From: Streptomyces longispororuber
GTDB taxonomy: Bacteria > Actinomycetota > Actinomycetes > Streptomycetales > Streptomycetaceae
Length of the DNA stretch: 64,000 nt
NCBI RefSeq assembly: GCF_014656095.1
Contig: NZ_BNBT01000004.1
Span: forward strand, 62,001-126,000
Reading direction: 5' to 3'
Shown here: positions 49,569 through 58,304 of the stretch, piece by piece
Position numbering within the stretch: the stretch's first letter is position 1
Layout: every line of letters starts with the position of its first letter
The notes under the pieces: generated by a model
Told to the model about the DNA's origin: nothing
Databases searched by the model: none
Seen by the model: only the letters and a program-made list of their open reading frames with translations
Position numbers and translations under genes: made by a program

Positions 49569-49596
49569 CCCGCGCCCCGTCAGCATGGGGCGCGGG
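49569..49596 (+). terminator. Terminator of the PPOX gene
   Basis: CCCGCGCCCC (49569-49578) and GGGGCGCGGG (49587-49596), 10-bp stem, 8-base loop, ten bases after the stop. Confidence 0.7.
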
Positions 49597-49780
49597 CTGG
49601 CCAACCGCGCGGATGGGGCAGCCGAGCAGGTAGGACGGCCGAGCCCACCGTCGCCCGGACCGTGACCGCCCCGCCCATACGCTCGAAGCTCACCACGATC
49701 CGCGCCGCGCTGCTGGCTGCCCGCGCTCCGCTCGAACTCGTGCGCCCCGGCGCTCCCGTTCCCTGCCATACCGTGCGGGA

Positions 49781-49794
49781 TCATGACGTCATGA
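49781..49794. promoter_or_regulatory. 14-bp palindrome over the methyltransferase start
   Basis: TCATGACGTCATGA is a perfect palindrome; the ATG start at 49791 lies inside it. It may be an operator or mere chance. Confidence 0.4.
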
Positions 49795-50390
49795 GCGATG
49801 ACCACACACGGGTTCAGGAGTTCTTCACCGCGCGCGCCGCCGACTGGGACAGCCGCTTCCCCGACGACGGCCCCGCGTACCGCGCGGCGGTTGCGGCACT
49901 CGGCCTGGGGCCAGGCGCCACAGTCCTGGACGCGGGCTGCGGCACGGGGCGGGCCCTGCCGGCGCTCAGGGATGCTGTCGGCCCTTCCGGAACGGTCCTG
50001 GGAGTGGACCTCACGCCCGCCATGCTGGAGGCCGCCGTACGGGCGGGCAGACAGGACCATGGCGCACTCCTCCTCGCCGACGTGGCACGGCTGCCTGTCC
50101 GGACGCAGGCGCTGGACGCCGTATTCGGCGCGGGTCTCATCTCCCACCTCCCCCGACCCGCCGAGAATCTGCGGGAGTTGGCTCGGGTGGTGCGGCCCGG
50201 TGGGTTGCTCGCACTGTTCCACCCCGTCGGACGCGCCGCGCTGGCGGCACGCCAGGGTCGGCAGATCACGCCGGACGACCTGCGCGCCGAGGCGAACCTC
50301 CGCCCCCTGCTGGCTGCTTCCGGATGGCGGATGACGTCGTACGTCGACGAGGACACTCAGTTCCTCGCGCTGGCGGCACGCGAGAACTGA
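49791..50390 (+). CDS. Class I SAM-dependent methyltransferase
   Basis: A 199-residue methyltransferase of the Methyltransf_11 type. VLDAGCGTGRALPALRDAVG (SAM motif I), GVDLTPAMLEAAV (motif II), DVARLPVRTQALDAVFGAGLISHLPRPAENLRELARVVRPGGLLALFHP (motifs III-IV) all read cleanly. Substrate cannot be predicted. ATG 49791 (MSDDHTRVQEFF) agrees with family starts; the frame is open further up to 49662 but without ribosome site. Convergent with the alpha/beta hydrolase gene. Confidence 0.9.
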   Translation: MSDDHTRVQEFFTARAADWDSRFPDDGPAYRAAVAALGLGPGATVLDAGCGTGRALPALRDAVGPSGTVLGVDLTPAMLEAAVRAGRQDHGALLLADVARLPVRTQALDAVFGAGLISHLPRPAENLRELARVVRPGGLLALFHPVGRAALAARQGRQITPDDLRAEANLRPLLAASGWRMTSYVDEDTQFLALAAREN

Positions 50391-50429
50391 CCCTTTCAGG
50401 CCGGACGAGCACCCCCTGAGCGCACCCGC

Positions 50430-51191
50430 TCAGTACCGCCCGGCGAGCACCGCGGCGAAGGCGTCCGGGTTGTCCAGCATGACGTTGTGCCCGGCGTCCG
50501 GGACCGTCACCACCCGTACACCGGACAGCGCCAGGTCGTCGGCGCCCGCGAGTCCACCGCTCAGCTCCCCCTGGACGTACACGCGCTCCACAGGAATTTC
50601 CTTGAGCATCGCGCGCATGGTGGGATGCGTCCCGCGCACGAGCCCGGTGGCGCTGCGGTGCAGTGCGCGCGGGTCGGCCAGGCGCATGGTCGCCGCCCAC
50701 ACCGGTCCGACGCGCTCCAGCACGCGCACGTGGCCGTCGCGGAGGAAGTCATCCTCTTCGTAGAGGGCGATTCCGCTGCTGCCCGCCGTGCTCGGCGGGT
50801 GCGGGTCCAGGTTGGCCTCGGTGACGACGAGCCGACCGACCAGGTCAGGTCTGCGCCGGGCCAGGACGATGGCCACGGAACCGCCCATGCTGTGTGCGAC
50901 GATCTCCGCGCCACGCACGGCGGCCGCGTCCAGCGCCGCCGCCAGTGCGTCCGCGTGGTCCTCCAGGGTGTAGCCGAAGTCGACGGGGCGGTCACTCAGG
51001 CCGTGACCCGGCAGATCCACGAACAGCGACCGACGACCGGCCAGCTCCGGCCGGGCAGCGATGTGTGCGTAGTAGGGCGCCGATGCCGCTCCGAGCCCGT
51101 GCACGTACACCCGCGCCGGCTCGGCACCGCCGACCTCGGTCCAGCGGATCCGGCTGCCTTCCCCGTCGAACCGCGCGTCCCGCATCGCCAT
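50430..51191 (-). CDS. Alpha/beta hydrolase
   Basis: A 253-residue alpha/beta-fold hydrolase. The oxyanion strand is VYVHGLGAASAP, the nucleophile elbow VAHSMGGSVAI (Ser), and the catalytic His is in VPDAGHNVMLDNPDAFAAVL. LFVDLPGHGLSDRP is the usual loop before the lid. Substrate unknown (esterase, lactonase or hydrolase of a ring-cleavage product). ATG 51191 has GGGGGAGG at 7 bases; a second ATG two codons later has AGGAG. Faces the PadR gene, with a PadR-type palindrome between, so it is the likely PadR target. Confidence 0.88.
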   Translation of the reverse strand: MAMRDARFDGEGSRIRWTEVGGAEPARVYVHGLGAASAPYYAHIAARPELAGRRSLFVDLPGHGLSDRPVDFGYTLEDHADALAAALDAAAVRGAEIVAHSMGGSVAIVLARRRPDLVGRLVVTEANLDPHPPSTAGSSGIALYEEDDFLRDGHVRVLERVGPVWAATMRLADPRALHRSATGLVRGTHPTMRAMLKEIPVERVYVQGELSGGLAGADDLALSGVRVVTVPDAGHNVMLDNPDAFAAVLAGRY

Positions 51192-51289
51192 GCTCCTGCC
51201 TCCCCCTGCGCGTGACCGCCGCCCGTACCGCCTGTACCACGCGCCCACGTCCCGTATCCCGTTCCATAGGCACTATACATCGGCCACGT

Positions 51290-51335
51290 AGTACAGCGAC
51301 ATCGATGCATATGCATACCTCGCATTCGATGTACT
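51290..51335. promoter_or_regulatory. PadR-type operator region
   Basis: AGTACA (51290-51295) and TGTACT (51330-51335) enclose a 12-bp perfect palindrome ATGCATATGCAT (51305-51316); ACATCGATGC and GCATTCGATGT make a further imperfect pair. PadR sites are built around ATGT/ACAT arms. AT-rich and directly upstream of the padR start. Confidence 0.6.
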
Positions 51336-51359
51336 GCGCTGATGCGGCAGAATGTGGGC

Positions 51360-51881
51360 ATGCTGGAGCTCGCCATCCTTGGTTTCCTGTACGACTGCTC
51401 GCTGCACGGGTACGAGTTGCGCAAGCGCATCGCCGCCCTGACCGGGCATGTCCGACCGGTCGCGGAGAGCACGCTGTATCCGGCCATCAAACGGCTCGAG
51501 AAGGCGGGTCTGGTGGTCCGCGAGACGCAGCCCGGCGCCGTCGCCGCCCCGCGCCACGTGCTGAGCCTCACGGCCGACGGCGAGCGCGAGCTGCGTCGGC
51601 GCCTCGCCGAGCCGGCCCCGGCGGACATCACCGACGAGAACCGATGGTTCACGGTGCTCGCCTTCCTGCGCCATCTGCAGGACACGGATGCCCAGGCCGC
51701 CGTGTTGCGGCGGCGGCTCGACTTCCTCCAGGAGCCCGTCAGCTTCTTCTACGAGGGCGACCGGCCGCTGCGGGCGGAAGAAGTGGAGGATCCATTCCGC
51801 CAGGGCATTCTCACCATCGCGCGGGCGACCAGCCGCGCCGAGCTCACCTGGCTGCGCAAGACCCTCGCGTCACTCGGCTGA
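51360..51881 (+). CDS. PadR-family regulator
   Basis: A 173-residue regulator (179 if read from the ATG at 51342). LELAILGFLYDCSLHGYELRKRIAAL starts the winged helix; ESTLYPAIKRLEKAGLVVRE is the recognition helix and wing of PadR type; the C-terminal PadR helical dimer region follows (ERELRRRLAEPAPADITDENRWFTVLAFL). MLELAILG is the usual beginning, so 51360 is chosen. It overlaps the convergent oxygenase gene by 12 bases. Probably represses itself and the divergent hydrolase. Confidence 0.92.
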   Translation: MLELAILGFLYDCSLHGYELRKRIAALTGHVRPVAESTLYPAIKRLEKAGLVVRETQPGAVAAPRHVLSLTADGERELRRRLAEPAPADITDENRWFTVLAFLRHLQDTDAQAAVLRRRLDFLQEPVSFFYEGDRPLRAEEVEDPFRQGILTIARATSRAELTWLRKTLASLG

Positions 51882-52775
51882 GGCCCCCGCGGGAGGGCCC
51901 GTGTGCCGCACCGGGCAGCCACGGAGCCCGGGTTTCGGGAACGTGCCGAGCTCGGCGACCCGGTAGCCGTTCCGGTAGCCCTTGATCTCCCAGTTCTGCC
52001 GGCCGTGGTGCGGCGCTGTGCGTGGCGGCAGCAGTCGCACCGCGCGCCCGCGCAGCCGCACCGCGCGCCGGACCAGTGTCCGGGTCAAGGCGGAGGGCCG
52101 GTCGTAGCGGAAAGCCCGTAGGAGGGGGTCGTCGAGCAGCGCGAGGGTCGCCGCCCGCAGGACGGGCGCCAAGGGACGCGGGTACCACGAGGCCATCAGG
52201 GCGAGGGTGGCGTCCGAGACGCGGCGCGCTCCGTCGTCCCAGGCAAAATGGGCCTCTTCGTAGGCGTCGAGGCACTCAGTGAACTCTTCGTAGGTGCCGG
52301 GGATGTCCTTGATTCCCATGTGCTCACCCAGGGTGCGGTAGTACACCGCCGAGGCAGCCCTCTCGTGATCTGACAGCCTGCGCCACCCGTAGGCGTCGAT
52401 CCACCGCTTGGGCACCACCACGAACGTGCACAACACGTAGCGCATGTCGTCATTGCTGATGTCGTAGCTCCGGTGCATCTGGTTGATGCGTCGGATCGCC
52501 GTCCGTCCCTCCCCCTCGCCGAAGCCGTGCTCGACCACCGCGTCCAGGAGCAGCGCCGTGTCGTCGTACCGCTTCTGCGTACGGTCGGTGAACTCGCCGG
52601 TCTCGGCGAGGAGGGCGCCGATGCTCGGCACGGCGTAGGTGCGGTACAGCGCGAGCTCCAGTGCGCGCGCGTGGTCCCAGGGGAACTCGTAGGTGGTCGA
52701 CAGCCGGTAGATCTCCAGGAAGTCCTTCTCCGGGTCCAGGCTCCGGATCCGCTGAAGCCGCTCGTAGCGTCGCAC
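51870..52775 (-). CDS. MpaB-family oxygenase-like protein (DUF2236)
   Basis: A 301-residue all-alpha protein. Features fitting the family: EIYRLSTTYEFPWDHARALELALYRTYAVPSIGALLAETGEF near the N-terminus, INQMHRSYDISNDDMRYVLCTFVVVPKRWIDAYGWRRL in the middle and a conserved His-containing middle part. MpaB-like enzymes are haem-dependent oxygenases in fungi and in latex clearing; in actinomycetes the role is unknown. GTG 52775 has AAGGGGA upstream; the earlier frame to 53027 overlaps the next gene and is rejected. Confidence 0.82.
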   Translation of the reverse strand: MRRYERLQRIRSLDPEKDFLEIYRLSTTYEFPWDHARALELALYRTYAVPSIGALLAETGEFTDRTQKRYDDTALLLDAVVEHGFGEGEGRTAIRRINQMHRSYDISNDDMRYVLCTFVVVPKRWIDAYGWRRLSDHERAASAVYYRTLGEHMGIKDIPGTYEEFTECLDAYEEAHFAWDDGARRVSDATLALMASWYPRPLAPVLRAATLALLDDPLLRAFRYDRPSALTRTLVRRAVRLRGRAVRLLPPRTAPHHGRQNWEIKGYRNGYRVAELGTFPKPGLRGCPVRHTGPPAGASAE

Positions 52776-52873
52776 CGCACTGTTCCCCTTCTGCAGCCGA
52801 GGCTTCAACTTTACTTTGAGGTACGGACGATGAGCACTTCGTAGCAGTGCACGCGCGGGGAAAGGTGGCCTGA

Positions 52874-53149
52874 ATGTTCGACAAGATACGCAAGGTCTGG
52901 GGCGCCGGCAGGGCGCCGTCGGACGACAAGCGCTCGCACAACCTCTTCGAGGCGGCCGCCGTCTACGTGGCGGCGTGCGCCGACGACGACCAGGAACAGA
53001 TCGACGAAGCCTCCGGATGGGTCTCACCGGAGGCCTTGTCCTTCGGCGTGAGCGAACTGGCCTGCCGCGCGGTCATCGCCCTCGCCCGGGAACGCGACGA
53101 GTCCCCGAGCGTCGTGGCGCGTACGCTCCTCGGCCTGCCCGCCGCTTGA
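52874..53149 (+). CDS. Small acidic helical protein, unknown function
   Basis: A 91-residue protein not recognised. It reads MFDKIRKVWGAG then an Ala-rich helical body with DDQEQIDEASGWVSPEALSFGVSELACRAVIALARERDESPSVVARTLLG. No membrane segment. Its 3' end overlaps the antisense zinc-ribbon gene by 77 bases, unusual for two real genes. Codon bias is normal throughout, and the ATG at 52874 has a weak AAAGGTGG site, so it is probably real. Confidence 0.65.
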   Translation: MFDKIRKVWGAGRAPSDDKRSHNLFEAAAVYVAACADDDQEQIDEASGWVSPEALSFGVSELACRAVIALARERDESPSVVARTLLGLPAA

Positions 53150-53495
53150 CGTCGGTGTGGGTGGGATCGGCGCAGACGAGGGCCACACTCACCGGCACAC
53201 CCGTCTCGGCGGCGTGGCGAAGACGCTCCCGCACCTCGCGCGGTGTGCGCGGGCGGTAGCCCGGGCCACAGCCGCAGCAGGCTTGGCGGAAGCGCACGCC
53301 CGCGGTCAGGACCGCCGTCAAGGCCCGCCAGCCGGCGGCGTCCCGCCGCTTGGGCACAGCGAGCGCCGAGCCCGCGTTGAGCAACTGCTCGCCGCAGCAC
53401 GGGCAGACATCGCGACGCACGCGCGCGTAGTCAGTCGGCTTCTTGTACGACACGCGACACGTGAGGCAGACGAAGTGCGATGCGGCCCGAGACAT
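53073..53495 (-). CDS. Zinc-ribbon protein of Streptomyces, unknown function
   Basis: A 140-residue protein starting MSRAASHFVCLTCRVSYKKP with one Cys-x2-Cys and a second in VCPCCGEQLLNAG, which together form a zinc ribbon; then RRDAAGWRALTAVLTAGVRFRQACCGCGPGYRPRTPREVRERLRHA. Homologues are widespread in Streptomyces, sometimes wrongly labelled as deoxyxylulose phosphate synthase. The C-terminal 25 codons overlap the preceding gene on the other strand, so the true end may be less conserved. ATG 53495 chosen. Binding to nucleic acid or protein is plausible but unproven. Confidence 0.78.
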   Translation of the reverse strand: MSRAASHFVCLTCRVSYKKPTDYARVRRDVCPCCGEQLLNAGSALAVPKRRDAAGWRALTAVLTAGVRFRQACCGCGPGYRPRTPREVRERLRHAAETGVPVSVALVCADPTHTDVKRRAGRGAYAPRRSGTRRVPGRGR

Positions 53496-53710
53496 GGCAG
53501 TGCAGCCTACAGAGCCTCGCATCGGTGTACGACTGTGTTTGGGGGACGTCCACCTGAGGCGCCCGCTCCGGCTAAGGCGGCGGTCGGCCTGGCGGTACGG
53601 CTGCCGGGCCCCGGAGCGGCAGCGCGCTTCGCTTCACCGGGCTCACTGGTCTCAACCGCCTCACCGGGGCACACGACTGCTCTTGCGGTGGCCGGGGCCC
53701 GGTCGGCCCC

Positions 53711-53893
53711 TCAGCGGCCGAGTTCCTTTCGGGTGACGCGGCGCAGCCTGCGTCGCTGTCCCGAGTCGAGCGTCAAGTAGGCCGCCGCCGGAACGCCCAG
53801 CACGATCAGGAGGGCGGCCCACCAGGGCAGCCAGATCAGCAGGATGATGCCGGCGGCCACGCCACCCGCGGCGATCTTCGCATTCTTCGACAT
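53711..53893 (-). CDS. Small membrane protein
   Basis: A 60-residue protein: MSKNAKIAAGGVAAGIILLIW, then LPWWAALLIVLGVPAAAYLTL giving two hydrophobic segments, and an Arg-rich end (RRRLRRVTRKELGR). ATG 53893 has a very good AAGGAGG site 8 bases away. Such short two-helix proteins are common in Streptomyces and have no assigned role. The 215 bases to the zinc-ribbon gene hold nothing else visible. Confidence 0.75.
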   Translation of the reverse strand: MSKNAKIAAGGVAAGIILLIWLPWWAALLIVLGVPAAAYLTLDSGQRRRLRRVTRKELGR

Positions 53894-54109
53894 GTCCGTC
53901 GCCTCCTTCGCGGCTGTTGCCGCTCTCTGCCTGGAAAACGGGTCGGGCCCGTGCCCTGTTCCGGCACACGACCCTGTCCGATCCCTGAGATGCGACCCCG
54001 AGGAAACCCTGAGGCATGGCGCCTGGCGCCGCGGCATCAGGGCCACCGGCATCTCCAGCGGCCCTGACCGTGACTGGCTCCGCCATGTCCGCGTCACCCG
54101 CGCCTCGCC

Positions 54110-55183
54110 TCAGCCTGCCCTGAGCGGCTCGCCGACCTCGCGCAGGTGTCGCAGCACCTGCCGGTAGGAATCCATCAGACCGGTTTCCGCGTAGGGCATA
54201 CCCACAGCATGGCAGTGCGCGCGGACCAGTGGTTGGGCGAGCCGGAGATGCGGGCGCGGCATGCTCGGGAAGAGGTGGTGCTCGATCTGGTAGTTGAGAC
54301 CGCCGAGGAACCAGTCGGTGACCGCGCCGCCGCGGATGTTGCGGGAGGTCAGCACCTGCCGCTGGAGATGCCCCCAGCGAGCGCCCTCCGGGTCGGGCAT
54401 CTCCATGCCCTTGTGGTTCGGGGCGAAGGCCAGTCCCAGATGCAGGCCGAACAGGCTCTGGTGGACGGCAGCGAAGACGAGCGCGTGCCCCAGGGGCATC
54501 GCGGTCAGCAGCAGGGTCACGTAGCCCGCGAGGTGAGCCGTCAGGAGGGTTGCTTCCACGGCGCGTTCGCGCGGCCTCTGGCGGCGCAGGTCGCGGAAGC
54601 CGTAGACCTTCATGGCGATGCCCTGCAGAAGCGTCAGCGGGAAGAACAACCACGCCTGGTGACGGGTGAGCCAGCGCCGGAAACCGACACGGACGCGGGC
54701 CTGCTTGCTGGTGAAGACCAGGATGTCGGCCGCGACGTCCGGGTCCTTCTCGATGTGGTTGGGGTTGGCGTGGTGGCGGTTGTGCTTGTCGTTCCACCAG
54801 CTCACGCTCATCCCCAGGAGCAGGTTGCCGTGGACGAGCCCGATGAGCCGGGCGAGCGCCCGGTTATCGGTGATCTGGGAGTGCCCGGCATCGTGGCCGA
54901 TGAACGCGGTACGGGTACACAGCACGGAGAGAGCGGGGGCCAGCAGTAGCACCCACCAGGTGTGTCCGAGAGCGAAGATCCCCATACCCACGGCCGACAG
55001 CGCCAGAGCGTTCACGACCATGCCGCCGACGTACCAGGCAGTGCGCCGCTCCAGGAGCCCCTGCGCTTTGACCATGCGCAACAGGGGAGCGAAATCACTG
55101 CCGCCGGACCGCCCCGGGTGCGCTTCTGGCGACGGGCTCGCTACCGTGAAACGGTCCGCGACGGCGGTGGTGGCCTGGGGCAT
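54110..55183 (-). CDS. Membrane fatty-acid desaturase
   Basis: A 357-residue desaturase of the acyl-lipid/acyl-CoA type. The three histidine boxes are complete: GHDAGHSQ, DKHNRHHANPN and YQIEHHLFPSMPR; four membrane helices in two pairs (about 48-90 and 195-240) surround them. QIEHH is typical of the front-end (DesA3/delta-6-like) group with Gln replacing the first His. It introduces a double bond using oxygen and two electrons from ferredoxin; no reductase is next to it. ATG 55183 fits the family (MPQATTAVADRF). Divergent from the SNF2 gene with a 250-base promoter region between. Confidence 0.93.
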   Translation of the reverse strand: MPQATTAVADRFTVASPSPEAHPGRSGGSDFAPLLRMVKAQGLLERRTAWYVGGMVVNALALSAVGMGIFALGHTWWVLLLAPALSVLCTRTAFIGHDAGHSQITDNRALARLIGLVHGNLLLGMSVSWWNDKHNRHHANPNHIEKDPDVAADILVFTSKQARVRVGFRRWLTRHQAWLFFPLTLLQGIAMKVYGFRDLRRQRPRERAVEATLLTAHLAGYVTLLLTAMPLGHALVFAAVHQSLFGLHLGLAFAPNHKGMEMPDPEGARWGHLQRQVLTSRNIRGGAVTDWFLGGLNYQIEHHLFPSMPRPHLRLAQPLVRAHCHAVGMPYAETGLMDSYRQVLRHLREVGEPLRAG

Positions 55184-55433
55184 GGTCGAGTCTCCGGTCT
55201 TCGGAAAAGGGGTTGACCTCAGGAAACGTACGGAGGAGCGGCCCTTGCCGACCATGACGCCATCACCCGTATCCGGTGGGGGGCCAGCAGGGGAGCGAAG
55301 GGGTGCTGAGTACACCCCCACCCCGGAGAGCGTGACCGGGATCACGGCGACCACCCCTCCGCTCAGCCGAAGAGTGTTGTACTCTCGGCCGCTCCCGGTC
55401 TCATTAGTCAAATTTGAGGAATGCGCCATCGCT

Positions 55434-58304
55434 GTGCACAGGCTGCCCGCTGTCACCCCCTCCGAGATCTCCGAACTCTCCCGCTGCTCCGTCGTCTTCG
55501 TCCCCGGCGACCCCGGACGCACCGGGCGCATCGCCTTCTGGCATCCCGACGCGGACGCTCCGCCCCCCACTGCCGCGGGTGACGTCGAGAACCTGACAGT
55601 GGCCCTGCCCAGCGAGGAGGGCATCGCGCGGCACGTCGTACCGGCGGTTCTGCTTCCGGTGAGGGTCGCGCTGCCCCTTCTCACCCGTGCACGGACCGTC
55701 TCCGGGGCCCATCCGACCGCCGCCTTCTGGGGGACGGCAGCCGTACTCGCCCTGCAACTGGCAGCCCGCGGGCTGCTGCTGCCGGGTTTGACCGACAGCG
55801 ACCACGACGCCTGGCGTGCGGGTCCCCTGGCCGCCGGAGATCTTGAACGGCTGCGCGAACTCGCCGCCGCGATGCCGCCGGAGGCACACGCGGTTCCGCT
55901 CGACGACGCCGCCGCGCCCCGGCTGCCGGCGCCGGAACGGCTCCTGCGCCAGTTCCTGGACGCGGTTGCCGACACCCTGCCCCGCTCCCCCGCCGCGGTC
56001 CATGCGGCGGGCCACCGGGCCTTCGCCGCGCCCGAGCCGCAGCGCGTGCCGGAACTGCGCCCCTGGGCCGCGGACGTGGCGGCCGGGCACGACGCGGGGG
56101 TGCGGGTCTCGCTGCGCGTCGAGGCGCCCGGGCTGTTGGCGGAGGCATCCGAGGAGACGCGGTTGCCGTTCCGTGCCGTGGTGCAGATCCACAGTGTCAG
56201 CGACCCGTCGCTCGTCGCCGACGCCGCGGAGGTGTGGGCCGGTTCCGGTGCCGCGGCCGGAGCCTTCGGAGCCCCTGCCCGCATGGACGCCCTGCTGGCC
56301 CTGCGCCGTGCCACGCGCGCGTGGGCGCCGCTCGCACCCTTGCTGCAGGCGACGGTGCCCGACGCCATCGAGCTGGCCGACGAGGAGGTCACCGGACTCC
56401 TCGGCGAGGGGGCACGCGCGCTCGCCGTCGCGGGCGTCGACGTCCACTGGCCCAAGGAGCTGGCACGCAGCCTCACCGCCCGTGCCGTCATCGGCCCGGC
56501 GGACGACGAGGAGAGCAAGGGCCCGGACAGACTGGCGTCCGACACGCCGTCGTACCTCTCCGCGGACGCCCTGCTCGCCTTCAACTGGCGGTTCGCGCTG
56601 GGCGACCAGGAGCTGAGCCGCGCCGAGCTCGACCGCCTCGCGGAGTCGAACCGCCCCGTGGTCAGGCTGCGTGACCAGTGGGTCCTCATCGACCCTGAGG
56701 AGGCCCGTCGCGCCCTCGCGCGTCAGGACCGCAAGGTCACCCCGGTCGACGCGCTGAGCGCCGCCCTGACGGGCACCACGGACGTGGACGGCGACCGCGT
56801 CGACGTTCAGCCCACGGGCTGGCTCGCGACGCTGCGCGAACGGCTGGCCGACCCGGAGGCCATGGAACCCGTCGGGCAGCCCGCGGCACTCGCCGCGGAA
56901 CTGCGCGACTACCAGGTGCGCGGCCTGAACTGGCTGGCCCGGATGACCTCGTTGGGGCTCGGCGGCTGCCTCGCCGACGACATGGGTCTCGGCAAGACCA
57001 TCACGCTGATCTCCCTGCACCTGCACCGCCAGCAGGACGAGGCGACGGGCGGCCCGACCCTCGTCGTCTGCCCGACGTCCCTGATGGGCAACTGGCAGCG
57101 CGAGATCGAGAAGTTCGCGCCGGGCACGGCGGTACGCCGCTTCCACGGCGCCCAGCGCGACCTGGACGACGTGGCGGACAGCGGGTTCGTCCTCACCACG
57201 TACGGGACGATGCGGCGCGACGCGGAGCGGCTCGCGGCCGTCGACTGGGGCCTGGTCGTCGCCGACGAGGCACAGCACGTCAAGAACCCCTACTCCGCGA
57301 CCGCCAAGCAGTTGCGCGGCATCAAGGCACGCGCGCGCGTGGCCCTCACCGGCACCCCGGTGGAGAACAACCTCTCCGAGCTGTGGGCGATCCTCGACTG
57401 GACCACACCGGGGCTGCTGGGCAAGCTCAGCACCTTCCGCACCCGGTACGCCCAAGCCGTCGAGGGCGGCACCGACCCGGCGGCGGCCGAGCGACTCGCC
57501 AAGCTGGTGCGCCCGTTCCTGCTGCGTCGCCGCAAGTCGGACCCCGGCATCGCCCCGGAGCTGCCGCCCAAGACCGAGACGGACCGCGCGGTGTCGCTCA
57601 GCACCGAACAGGCCGGCCTCTACGAGGCGGTGGTACGCGAGGCGCTCGCGGACATCTCCGGTGCGGACGGCTTCGCCCGCCGAGGCCTGATCGTCAAGCT
57701 CCTCACCGGCCTGAAGCAGATCTGCAACCACCCCGCGCAGTACCTCAAGGAGGACAAGCCGCGGCTCACCGGCCGGTCGGGGAAGCTGGAACTCCTGGAC
57801 GAGCTGCTCGACACCATTCTGGCCGAGGACGCGAGCGTGCTCGTGTTCACCCAGTACGTGCAGATGGCCCGGCTCATCGAACAGCATCTGTCGGCGCGCG
57901 GGGTGCCTTCCCAGTTCCTGCACGGCGGTACGCCCGTGACCGAGCGCGAGGCGATGGTGCAGCGCTTCCAGGACGGCGACGTCCCGGTCTTCCTGCTGTC
58001 GTTGAAGGCGGCCGGCACCGGCCTGAACCTGACACGGGCCGAGCACGTCGTGCACTACGACCGCTGGTGGAACCCGGCGGTCGAGGCACAGGCCACGGAC
58101 CGCGCCTACCGCATCGGGCAGACACAGCCCGTGCAGGTGCACCGCCTGATCGCGGAGGGCACGATTGAGGACCGCATCGCCGAGATGCTGCTGCGCAAGC
58201 GCGAGTTGGCCGACGCCGTCCTCGGCACCGGCGAGGCGGCACTCACCGAGCTGACCGACGCCGAACTGGCCGATCTGGTGGAGCTGCGAGGGGGCGCACG
58301 TTGA
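55434..58304 (+). CDS. SNF2-family DEAD/DEAH helicase (HepA/RapA-like)
   Basis: A 956-residue protein. A 300-residue N-terminal domain of its own family (DUF3670-like helicase N-terminal) is followed by the SNF2 core: DYQVRGLNWLARMTSLGLGGCLADDMGLGKTITLI (motif I), VVCPTSLMGNWQREIEKF (Ia), VVADEAQHVKNPYSATAKQLRG (DEAQ, motif II), ALTGTPVENNLSELWAI (III), and the C-terminal half VLVFTQYVQMARLIEQHL, FLLSLKAAGTGLNLTRAEHVVHYDRWWNPAVEAQATDRAYRIGQ (V, VI). It translocates on DNA. The start is uncertain: GTG 55434 is the best in-frame codon, no clear ribosome site. Coupled to the SWIM gene. Confidence 0.9.
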   Translation: MHRLPAVTPSEISELSRCSVVFVPGDPGRTGRIAFWHPDADAPPPTAAGDVENLTVALPSEEGIARHVVPAVLLPVRVALPLLTRARTVSGAHPTAAFWGTAAVLALQLAARGLLLPGLTDSDHDAWRAGPLAAGDLERLRELAAAMPPEAHAVPLDDAAAPRLPAPERLLRQFLDAVADTLPRSPAAVHAAGHRAFAAPEPQRVPELRPWAADVAAGHDAGVRVSLRVEAPGLLAEASEETRLPFRAVVQIHSVSDPSLVADAAEVWAGSGAAAGAFGAPARMDALLALRRATRAWAPLAPLLQATVPDAIELADEEVTGLLGEGARALAVAGVDVHWPKELARSLTARAVIGPADDEESKGPDRLASDTPSYLSADALLAFNWRFALGDQELSRAELDRLAESNRPVVRLRDQWVLIDPEEARRALARQDRKVTPVDALSAALTGTTDVDGDRVDVQPTGWLATLRERLADPEAMEPVGQPAALAAELRDYQVRGLNWLARMTSLGLGGCLADDMGLGKTITLISLHLHRQQDEATGGPTLVVCPTSLMGNWQREIEKFAPGTAVRRFHGAQRDLDDVADSGFVLTTYGTMRRDAERLAAVDWGLVVADEAQHVKNPYSATAKQLRGIKARARVALTGTPVENNLSELWAILDWTTPGLLGKLSTFRTRYAQAVEGGTDPAAAERLAKLVRPFLLRRRKSDPGIAPELPPKTETDRAVSLSTEQAGLYEAVVREALADISGADGFARRGLIVKLLTGLKQICNHPAQYLKEDKPRLTGRSGKLELLDELLDTILAEDASVLVFTQYVQMARLIEQHLSARGVPSQFLHGGTPVTEREAMVQRFQDGDVPVFLLSLKAAGTGLNLTRAEHVVHYDRWWNPAVEAQATDRAYRIGQTQPVQVHRLIAEGTIEDRIAEMLLRKRELADAVLGTGEAALTELTDAELADLVELRGGAR

